Shown in pieces: positions 1-8,198 of a stretch of 12,340 bases of DNA; the first letter of the stretch is position 1, and each line of letters opens with the position of its first letter. Position numbers and translations under genes: made by a program. The notes beneath the pieces were generated by a model, which saw only the letters and a list, made by a program, of their open reading frames with translations, ran no database searches and was not told where the DNA came from. This stretch comes from Ettlia oleoabundans (taxonomy: Eukaryota > Chlorophyta > Chlorophyceae > Chlamydomonadales): NCBI GenBank assembly GCA_019693395.1, contig JAAMXP010000798.1, forward strand, positions 1,540 to 13,879, in the 5' to 3' direction.

Positions 1-539
1 CCCCCTCCCCTGTCCCTCGAGCCGCAAACCTTGTTCCCCTCCAACCTGGAAGCTGCCCATGTGCTGCTGTGATTCGGTTTGCTGCTGCTGCTGCTGCTCG
101 CTGACAAGCCGATCGCCTCCCAGGCAGAGTTTCTATGCCGCTGTGTGGGGCAGTAGCAGCTTGTCTCCTCCGTACACTGGCTGGTTCCCAATCTCACTCT
201 GGCAGCCAGGTTTTGGACACCTGCCTTGCCCAGCCTGCGCCTGTGTGCGCATTACCTTAGCACCCACATTGCCGGCCTGCAACCACATGGCCCGCCAGCA
301 CCCACATGAGCCGCCAGCACCAACAAACGCCACCAACTTTAAATGTGCAGGTGGGGCGACTGTTAGCAGATGGCATGCTTCATGCGGAGCACGAGGCCGC
401 TGCTGCCGCGGTGTTTGCGGCCCTGGAGCGCGCGCAGCGAGCGGCGGAGGAGGCGGCGTCCGCCAGCGGGGCGTTGGAGGCGGCCATCAAGGAGGCTGAA
501 AACAACGGTGCACTGCCGTCAATGGACGAAGACGATTAA
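1..539 (+). CDS. 3' end of an unrecognised gene (last exon 351-539; possible preceding exon 1-60)
   Basis: The last exon is read from an acceptor (tgtgcag) ending at 350 to a TAA stop at 537-539. It gives 62 residues beginning VGRLLADGMLHAEHE, then an Ala/Glu/Arg-rich stretch that should form a helix or coiled coil, and ends with the acidic tail PSMDEDD. A possible upstream exon covers 1-60 in frame 1 and ends NLEAAH. Joined at a weak donor (CAT|GTGCTG, phase 0), it would remove an intron of 61-350 and keep the frame open. The terminal exon is moderately likely because of its coherent composition, its plausible acceptor and a TGTAA motif about 550 bp downstream; the 1-60 exon is weak. No domain is recognised, and the product cannot be named from this fragment. 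Confidence 0.42.
81..98. repeat. (GCT)6 trinucleotide microsatellite
   Basis: Six uninterrupted GCT units. They lie in the proposed last intron of the first gene, not in a supported coding exon; the Cys-rich reading of this stretch is a shadow. Confidence 0.8.
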
Positions 540-1083
540 TAGAGGGGGGGCTGCAGCTGGAGGGGCCTACTGGCCGATGTGGTCCTCGGGTTGGATGCTC
601 CTGTGATATGATCTAATCGACTTATGTTTTGGCACTGGGTCAAGCAGTGGGCCAGCAATTTGGCGGCTGTACTACTTACAGTGAGCAGCGTTGGGGTGGC
701 TGGCACAGGCTCGGCTGCTAGCATGGTCTCGATGAGTTGCAGCTTGCTTGTGTTGGTTCAGTTCTTGTTGATACCTTTCTTTCCCTGTATCCTAGATATT
801 TCTCTTTATTTATCGCCGGTTAGTCAAATTGCAAACGGTACAAAGGTCACTCAATGTCGTGCTAAGGTCAAGTCGGCACCACCCTGGTCTGTCAAAGTGT
901 AGTCGAAGCCGCAGAGATGGGAGCAAGGCAAAACGAATGTGCATGACATAGTGATGAGGAGCTGCCGTAGCCCCCGATATTAGAAACAAGGCAAGCAACA
1001 AGGCACTGGAAAGAAAGCTCTACAGATCAAACTGCCCCAAAACTGGGCAAGCGCTAACCTACACGAGCTGGGTGCATGCGGGT

Positions 1084-1088
1084 TGTAA
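1084..1088 (+). terminator. Candidate poly(A) signal TGTAA for the first gene
   Basis: TGTAA is the usual poly(A) signal in green algae, and this is the first plus-strand copy after the stop at 539. It implies a 3'UTR of about 550-570 nt, which is normal for chlorophytes. The motif is only five bases long, so a chance match is possible. Confidence 0.4.
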
Positions 1089-1290
1089 ATAGTTGCTGGT
1101 GCTGCACACCGCTGCTGACATGAGACTGAATGCTAGCAGAAAGGTGTGCGAGAACGAAGTGCTAATGGCTTACGATGCAGTGCAAGGGCTACACCTTTGC
1201 CATGATAACTTGCCCTCTGCTGGCAGCTGGACTGGAAGATCAGGCCTGCTGTTACGGGGTCGCTCCCCTGGCTTTGATGGCACCGTCCCC

Positions 1291-1295
1291 TTACA
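1291..1295 (-). terminator. Candidate poly(A) signal TGTAA for secreted-protein gene A
   Basis: TTACA on the plus strand reads TGTAA on the minus strand, about 9 nt after the TAA stop of gene A. The resulting 3'UTR would be unusually short for a green alga. The next minus-strand TGTAA is at 680-676, giving a UTR of about 625 nt. The choice between them is open. Confidence 0.3.
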
Positions 1296-1303
1296 GCTGC
1301 AGC

Positions 1304-2669
1304 TTAGGAGAACTGGAAGTTGGGGACGGAGGGGTTGGCGGGGTTGCCCCACATGCCGCCAGCGGTGGCACGAGCATTGTTGTAGAGATTCTGCGCGCCG
1401 CTGCCAACAGTGCTCAACACGCCCTTGACCTCCTCAGTGATCTGCACAATACGGGATGAGGAAATCTCAGGGCCGAAGTGGCGGGGGCAGGGCAAAGCAC
1501 AGCCAGGCTCTGGCGAGGGCCAGCCCATGCATGCAGTCTGGAACGCAGCCAAGCGCGGGCAAACAACAGAGGCACGCCATTAGACAACCAATGCATTGGG
1601 GCGGCGGTGGTGGCGCCTGGCTTGCCTTAGCGATGAGGGAGTTCATGTCTGGTGCCTGCTGTCCGTCAAACACGAACAGCACCTTCTCCACCTCCTCGCC
1701 AAATGTCTTGGTCACCTTGCACTCCTTGGAGGTGAAGGTGGGGGCCTTGTGGTATTTGGAGGTGAAGTTGGCGGGGCTCTTGGTGTAGGTGATGGAGGGC
1801 TCGGTGCAGTTCAGCACCTGTAGGGGGTGGGGCAGGCGGACAGTCGGGGACAGTTGGTTCATAGGTTGCCTTATCACCTTTGTGCGTACAAACAAACAGC
1901 CAAGTGGGAAGCAGGTACAATGCATTGCTAGATCATAGCTGGCAGCACAGACACCATCCTGCTACACCGCCCTGCCGGCTGGCAGCCTGTGCCCGCTCAC
2001 CTTCTCGCCGTCCTCCAGCCACTGCGTCTCGTTGAAGGTGCAGCCGCCCAGGGAGAAGGTGATCTCCATGGAGTGGCCGGTGAAGGTGGCGGGCACCTTC
2101 TTGCCTGCAGGGACAGGGTCCAGAGGCGTAGAAAAAGTAAATGGTAAGACCAAATGGGGGGGACGGCCGCCCTGTTGAGCGCCGCCGACTGGACTGGCCG
2201 GCACCCTGCAGCAGAAAGAGAGCCGGGCAGGAGGCGAGCTCACCGGGGGTGAAAACTGGGGGAGAGCAGTACTGGGCCTCAAATGCGGCCACAGCTGCCT
2301 CAGCCTGTGCGCCTGCGTTTGCGTATGCGCTCGTCAGGGTGCTGTGCAGCGTGCTGAGACCCGACTGCATGCCGGTGAAGGTGGTCGCGGCGGCGCCGGC
2401 GATGTTAGTCTTGGTGGCCATCACGCTGCGTACCGCATCTGCAACAGGTGTTGAGCGACATCATGCCGGGTGTCAGCCTCAAGGCTCGGGGTGGTCGGCC
2501 ACAGGCAACATCCAGGCAACATGACCAGAAGTGCAAGGGCCAAAGCCCGCTTGGTCGCTGCCAGCGACATACCGGCGATAGCTTTGTCTAGCACGGCATC
2601 TGACTCCTCGGCACGGGTGCTAACGGCACACAGAGCAAGCGCCACCAGCAGCGCGCTGAGGAAACGCAT
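1304..2669 (-). CDS. Small secreted four-cysteine glycoprotein-like gene A, five exons (241 aa)
   Basis: Exons on the minus strand are 2669-2573, 2438-2244, 2104-2001, 1817-1626 and 1441-1304 (stop TAA). Intron phases are 1, 1, 0 and 0; donors are GTATGT, GTGAGC, GTGAGC and a GC donor (AAG|GCAAGC). The protein starts MRFLSALLVALALCAVSTRA, a clear signal peptide with likely cleavage after TRA. Residues of about 33-90 are Ala-rich and helical. From about 90 on the protein looks beta-rich, with Cys90, Cys119, Cys136 and Cys165 and sequons at Asn122 (NET), Asn135 (NCT) and Asn149 (NFT). The tail ends NPSVPNFQFS, longer than in paralogue B. The start is fixed by the signal peptide and by B. A secreted, disulfide-bonded, N-glycosylated wall, periplasmic or extracellular protein is inferred. 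I do not recognise the family and assign no activity. Gene B at 3777-5332, its head-to-head neighbour, strongly supports the exon model. Confidence 0.85.
1442..1625 (-). other. GC-AG intron (intron 4 of gene A)
   Basis: The intron begins GCAAGC after exon-final AAG and ends TTGTGCAG, 184 nt in all. No GT donor fits here: the exon codes identically to paralogue B up to LIAK, the next exon resumes at ITEEVK in phase 0 in both genes, and B has the same AAG|GCAAGC junction. This is the classic GC-AG donor context. Confidence 0.8.
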
Positions 2670-3776
2670 CCTGGCTGCGGCAGCGGTAAAGGATCAGGAC
2701 GGCTGTATTGGGGAAGCCACAGTCCACAATGGAACACGGTCCCGCCGCGATGCCGGAGGTCAAAGCTCTCGAGGCAGACTGGGCCAGCACAGCATGTGCA
2801 GCACGCCATCTGGAATGTTGTTGATTTGCTGTGCAATGAGTCACCAGGATGCAGCGGACTGCATTTTGGATGCATCACGTCCCAAACCTGGCCCTTGTGC
2901 GATTGCGGCAAGCTGAGCCCGACGAAGCACGGCACTGAGCTTCCCCTGCTGAGCGCCGGCGGGCAACGACTGGCCATTATTACGGGTAAGCAGCAGTATG
3001 AAAGGATGAGATTCATTTCTCCCCTTAGGCACTTGAACCTAGTTTAGAAGCTCAATCAAGCATCCTCTAGCCATATCAGACAGGGCTGATAGCCCTTCCC
3101 AACAGTGCACGTCGGCTGGGCTGAACTTGGCCGGCGTACAACAGGCGCCCTCCTTGCATGCTACAACCCGTGGATCAATAAATCAATGAACATGTTTAAT
3201 CACACGGAAAGCCCATGTGAATTGAAAGGTCACAGCAAGGTTATAATGCATAATGGATAGCACCTTCACTGTTTACCCTGTTGCCGCTAGGCGGCGGGCA
3301 CAGCTGGAGGCAGCGGGCGCTCAACTGGCCCTACATGATCTTTAGTGGAAAAACAACCTAAGAACGTCTCGAAATATAAAAGAAACTCTGCTAATGATGC
3401 CGTTACAAGTAAGTAACACGACAGAAACCTCAGCCGCTGATGTGCAACCCATCATAGACGATGGGCTGGGCCGTCAGCAGCTACTCTGCAACGGGCAACT
3501 TTGCACCGAGTCGGCCGTCGGCGGATGATCCCGCAACAGAGAATGCAGGCTAGATGAGCACGCATTAGAGGGACCTAAAAGGGCGGTGATCCTGGCCATC
3601 GGCGCCTCGACAGGACGCGCAGCATGGCGCAGCACGCCACGCTGGCTCGTTGCCCTCGAGGCTGAAACGCCCCTACATAGCACGGCGCCTCGAAGCGTCG
3701 GCACTTTGTTCCTCGCTTGTTGGTATCATCTCGCCTGCTCGTCACCCCTTTCTCAGGCCCGCCTACGCACCCAACA
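2670..3776. other. Shared upstream region of the head-to-head genes A and B
   Basis: About 1.1 kb lies between the two divergent start codons. No open frame here has a signal peptide, domain or splice context that would make it a gene. It should contain both promoters. A good TATA-like motif for B is at 3375-3382; for A the only candidate seen is a weak minus-strand TATAA near 3241-3245. I found no tRNA or other RNA gene here by eye. Confidence 0.5.
3375..3382 (+). promoter_or_regulatory. Candidate TATA box (TATAAAAG) upstream of gene B
   Basis: TATAAAAG matches the TATA consensus and faces gene B, about 400 bp before its ATG. Used as the core promoter it would imply a 5'UTR of about 370 nt with several upstream ATGs, so either the leader is long or spliced, or the true start site is closer to 3777. 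Confidence 0.3.
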
Positions 3777-5332
3777 ATGAACTACAAGGTCCTCGTGGTG
3801 CTGGCGCTGTGCTTGTGCACAGGGGCGCGAGCGGAAGGCACGGTACCCGACGATGCGGCCTTGAGGAGCGTGATCACGGGAATGATGCCTCAGGGCAACT
3901 TGGCGGCCAGCTTCAAGGTGCGGCCACCGAGGCGGTGGCAGCAGCGGCAGGCAGGGGCCTGCCTAGGGCAGCACGGCAGCTTCCGTTGCCCTCCCAAGCC
4001 AGCCTGTACCCTCTGCAATCTGCCAGCATACTTCTCTCCTCAGTGTTGTGCTGCTACCTGGCTTACCTGCGATGTACGTAGCTGTGGCTCCCACAGTCCG
4101 GCCAGCAACTTTACCCGCCTGGCTGCCTGCCCTCCCCCGCCTGTCCCCCCGCCCCGCTGCGCAGGCTGGCCTGCAGAGCACCATGGGCCCCCTCACCACC
4201 AGCATGGACAGCATGCACGCCGCCATGAAGACCCAGTACCAGGCTCTGGCTGCTGGCATGGAGACCGTGGTTGCTGCCGCTGAGGCCGAGTACTGCACAC
4301 CCGCTGAGTTCGTTCCTGGTGAGCGCACACCGCACTTTGCCTGCGGTGCTTGGGGCTGCCTGCCGGCGCTCTGCAATTCATCTCCCTACTACTGGTGGGC
4401 AAGTTAGGTTACCTGACCATAGTTAGGTGTCTGTGCTTGATCACCACTCTGCCGGGCCCGGCTTTCTCACAGCAACACCCCTTGCGCCTCTGCGCCCTGT
4501 CCTCCCCTCCCCGCAGGCTCGAAGAAGCCTGCCACCTTCACCGGCCACTCCATGGACATCACTTTCTCCCTGGGCGGCTGCACGTTCAACGAGACGCAGT
4601 GGCTGGAGGACGGCGAGAAGGTGAGCGGGCACAGGGCAGCCAGCTGGCAGGGCGGGGTCGCGGTGGTGTCTATGCGTCCAGCTGTGAACTACACAGTCGT
4701 CTTGTTTTCTCTGTCATTGGGCTGTTTGCCTCGAGGCACAAGACACCACTTCTCAACCAACTCTTCCTTACCGCCCTCCCTGCCCCACCCCCTACAGGTG
4801 CTGAACTGCACCGAGCCCTCCATCACCTACACCAAGAGCCCCGCCAACTTCACCTCCAAGTACCACAAGGCCCCCACCTTCACCTCCAAGGAGTGCAAGG
4901 TGACCAAGACATTTGGCGAGGAGGTGGAGAAGGTGCTGTTCGTGTTTGACGGACAGGAGGCGCCAGACATGAACTCACTCATCGCCAAGGCAAGCTCAGG
5001 AGGCGCCGCCGCTACCCCACAATGCATTGCCTGGCTGACTGCATTTCCCTGCCCTGTTTGGTTGCTGCCCACATCAGCCTCATAGCCGTGCCCTCCAGAC
5101 TGCATGCATGGGCTTGCCGCTGGTCTGATACTGACATTCAACTGCTCTGCCACAATTGCACTGCGGCATGCACCCGCCCCTGTTGATTCTAAGCAGTCCT
5201 CTCGTCTCCCTTTTCCGTTCCATTCACCTGCAGATCACCGAGGAGGTCAAGGGCGTGCTGGGCACCGTTGGCAGCAACGCGCAGAACATGGTCAATGCTG
5301 CCAAGAACGGCATGACTGGCCTGTGGTCCTAG
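3777..5332 (+). CDS. Small secreted four-cysteine glycoprotein-like gene B, five exons (229 aa)
   Basis: Exons are 3777-3917, 4165-4318, 4517-4620, 4798-4989 and 5234-5332 (stop TAG). Intron phases are 0, 1, 0 and 0; intron 4 uses a GC donor (AAG|GCAAGC). The N terminus MNYKVLVVLALCLCTGARA is a signal peptide, with likely cleavage after ARA. An in-frame ATG at 3717 exists, but starting there would bury the signal peptide, and paralogue A has no such extension. Residues of about 48-90 form a Met/Ala-rich amphipathic helix (AGLQSTMGPLTTSMDSMHAA). The C-terminal half carries Cys91, Cys120, Cys137 and Cys166 and sequons at Asn123, Asn136 and Asn150. Exon 4 encodes a segment identical to that of A at 63 of 64 residues; the first and last exons are much more diverged. 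Its function is unknown. A secreted, disulfide-bonded product is inferred from the signal peptide, the even number of conserved cysteines and the sequons. Confidence 0.87.
4990..5233 (+). other. GC-AG intron (intron 4 of gene B)
   Basis: This 244-nt intron begins GCAAGC after AAG and ends TTCACCTGCAG, at the same place and phase as the GC-AG intron of gene A. It contains a 21-nt block (5094-5114) shared exactly with gene A intron 4, and a shared caatgcattg. Confidence 0.82.
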
Positions 5333-5340
5333 GCGGTGGA

Positions 5341-5360
5341 CATGCCATGCCATGCCATGC
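5341..5360. repeat. (CATGC)4 short tandem repeat in the 3'UTR of gene B
   Basis: Four CATGC units start 9 nt after the TAG stop of gene B. The 3' flank of gene A has no equivalent. Confidence 0.75.
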
Positions 5361-5533
5361 ATCGGCTAAGAACTAGGCAGCCTTAGCGGCACCCATCCAC
5401 CCACCAGTGTTTTCACACCGAAGTCCATCCTTTGGCACCACTATGACACTTTCTGTAGAAAGCATTTCCCGCTGATACTTTAGAGATCACCTTCTGCTGC
5501 CTTGCCTGATGCGTGATTCCCAACTCCAACCAC

Positions 5534-5538
5534 TGTAA
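5534..5538 (+). terminator. Candidate poly(A) signal TGTAA for gene B
   Basis: This is the first TGTAA after the stop codon at 5332, giving a 3'UTR of a little over 200 nt. A second copy lies at 5816-5820. Confidence 0.5.
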
Positions 5539-6470
5539 ATGACGACGCTACATCAGCAAGTTCTCAAAGGAAGGGTGCGTCGGTGGGGAGACAGAGTGCT
5601 CAACTTCTTTGCCGGGTTGCTACACAAGCAGCCTGACAATCAATGTTGCTACATCTCTTGATACGGTGCTGATGTTGGCAGGCAATGCTTCCGACTATAC
5701 GTCAAGGCTCCAGGAGACACTTGGATGCCAGCCTGGCCGACACCCCGGCTAATGCGGCATCCCAGGCATCACTGCTTTTGCACTTTAGGAGGCTTTTGGA
5801 CTATTTGTGACTTAGTGTAACGCACCAAGCAGCGCCCATCAATCCAATTCGCCAGCCAGCAGCCCCAAATCTTCCTGACAGGCACAGCGCGCTGCCAGGT
5901 TGGCGACGCCTGCCAGCATGGCATAGAACTCAGGCCCTATAACATATGCATGTTGGAACCGCCGATCGGTCCCCTTGTTTCCCTCGTATGAGTGTGCGAT
6001 GCGCTTTTAGAGGCCTCCAAGGCAACTGTTGACAGTTTGTGCCCCAAGGGCTTGTGCTTGTTGAGAGAACGACTACCTCGCTGAAGCGCCCCGTTGCGCG
6101 CTTAGGCCCGATGGGGGTGCCTTGTTTATCATCCTGAGCGTTTTAACCGTTGAGAGAAGCGTTCGAGAGCGCACAGAGACCCCTTGGCTCTGCTTCGAGT
6201 GCGTCCCGCCCACCCAGCACCGGGGCTTCACGCGCAGCGGGGCCATCCCTCCACGTCCTAAAGCACCGAATAAGAAACAATACAAAGGCGATAAATATTA
6301 GCCGGGGGCCGCCGGCGCAACTCGCGCTGCTAGCCAGCTGCAGCCCACCTGCTCGCCACGCGCTCTACCGCTGCCTGCTGCCCCCTGTTGCTGCAGAGTT
6401 CACAAGTTGATGTAGCCCAGCTGCTGTAGCTGCATTCCCCCTAGTAGGAGTCAACTGAGCTGTTACGGAC
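5539..6470. other. Intergenic region, no gene seen; upstream region of the AP2-type gene
   Basis: No open frame of credible composition and no RNA gene were recognised here. An AT-rich TATA-like run (ataaatatta) at 6291-6300 lies about 170 bp before the proposed ATG at 6471 and could serve as a core promoter. This is weak evidence. Confidence 0.4.
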
Positions 6471-8157
6471 ATGCAACAGGCGCAGCAGAGGCAAGCCGCC
6501 AGTGACGCCCTGTTGTATTGGTCTCCAACGGCGGGGCGCCAGTGCGACGTGCCAGCTCAGCCGCCGCCTGCACCACGAGGCCCCCAGCTGCAAGCGCCAG
6601 CGGCAGACCATGACGGCATCCTAGACCACACCGGCGACAATGTGGCTCAGTGAGTTCACGCGTACTGCCAATGCGGCTGCCTGTTGGCTCCTGCAACCCA
6701 AATATCAAACCCTGGGGTGCTTCACACTGCTGCCGCTAACCACATGAGCGCTCATCACACTGCTGTGATACCTTGAGTATGAATAGGAAACTAAAACAAA
6801 TCCTTCATCCTTCGTCTGCACTGCTGTGCAGGGATGGTGTGGGCGGAGCAGGCGGCCCAATGCCGCTTCACGGGCGCCGACTGTCGCTCTCGCTGGCGCC
6901 ACTCTCAGCCGACGTGATGCGGGGACTCAGCGACGACCTCTTCCTCTCTGGCCTTCTGTAAGTGCTAGTATGTTAAAGACCTTCCTCATCGTCTCTGGTG
7001 CCGTGTCTCCCCCACCACTCCTCTTCCCATCTCTTCCCAGCTGGGCACCACAGCTGCGCCCTTTCGGTCAACGGCCTCCGGCCAGCTTTCAATTAGATGG
7101 ATGTTTGCTCAAGTACAGGGGTTTAACAGCCAGTCAGCTGCAGAGTACCCGTGCAACCTGAAAGAAGGGGCACGTTGCTGTGTCTGCGGGTTGAATTTGC
7201 ATCTATCCTTCCATACCTGCTCCTGCATCTCCACATCTTCCTCTCAGTCCCAGGCTTGCTGGCTGCCCATCACCGTGCCCGCTCGTCTCCCTGTCTCCCG
7301 TACTGCCAGGCGGCTGGAGAGCGGCGCTGCGGAGCTCTCACCCACCCACCTGGATCGCCTGTTTGCGGGCAATGACGGGGATGACCTGCTGGCTGCACAG
7401 GCAAGCCATGCAGCGCTACAGGCTGGATTGTCTGTCTGTGCATCTGTCTGTTTGTGACAGCCTACGGGAATGCGGCCCATCTTGCTGGCAGCAGTCCCTT
7501 GAGCTGGCCTGGCGAATCCATTACTTCATCGGGTCATGGATGTATTCCTCGTGCTTGGCGGATGTTGTCAACTATTCTTGCCGTCTGGGGCGTGCACAGT
7601 CTTAAGCTGTCCGCCCTGCTGCCTCCTTGCATGCAGTTTGACAACCTCATCTCCCCGCCGTCAGTCCACACCGATGCACACACAGCCCCTACTGCTGCAG
7701 CCGAAGCCCACAATGGTGAGGCACCAGCGCTCGACTTGAATTCCTTGTGTGCCTTTGCAGCCTTTGCAGCGAACAAAGCTAGCGCCCTGGCATAGATGGC
7801 TTCCATGCAGCAATGAACTCATGCAGCACGATATGCAGCGCTTCTTGCTTGATCTACGTAACCATCCCTCTGCTTCCTTGCAGCACAAGCACCTGCGGGC
7901 CACAACGGTGCACTGGCTACACATGCAGCCCAGGCGGCCGCTGCCCGCAGCCTGCTGACAGCCTTGGATGTGCAGCCTGCTGCAGCTCCTGCCGGGCGCC
8001 CAGGCAGGCGGCGGCAGAGCGCCTCCCTGAAACAGCAGCAGCAGCAGCAGCAGCAGCAGGATGAACAGCAGCAGTTGCAGGCGCTTCAGCAGCAGCAACA
8101 GTTGCAGATGCAGATGCTAACACAGGCACAATACCAACACTACCTGCACCACCAGGC

Positions 8158-8198
<41 letters not shown>

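Larger units (their letters stand above)
540..1303. other. Convergent 3' flanks, no gene seen
   Basis: This stretch separates the stop of the plus-strand gene at 539 from the stop of minus-strand gene A at 1304. Short open frames here have no coherent composition and no splice context. It most likely holds the two facing 3'UTRs, with candidate TGTAA signals for each strand at 1084-1088 (plus), and at 1291-1295 or 676-680 (minus). Confidence 0.5.

Noticed and set aside
59..499. Cysteine-rich plus-strand frame beginning with a poly-Cys run
   Set aside because: The Cys run is the (GCT)n microsatellite read out of frame, and the rest lies in a probable intron.
2670..3776. Possible extra small gene or tRNA between the paralogues
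   Set aside because: No open frame has credible start, composition or splice signals, and I could not fold a tRNA with a T-loop motif. A covariance-model scan for tRNA and snRNA would settle it.
4350..4949. 199-codon plus-strand frame that has a matching minus-strand frame at 1666-1920
   Set aside because: Both contain the same HRALHHLHQEPRQLHLQ-type text, which at first looked like a second conserved protein. It is the out-of-frame reading of the nearly identical exon 4 of the two paralogues.
7661..8159. Leucine- and alanine-rich minus-strand frames
   Set aside because: They are complements of the CAG repeats of exon 5.
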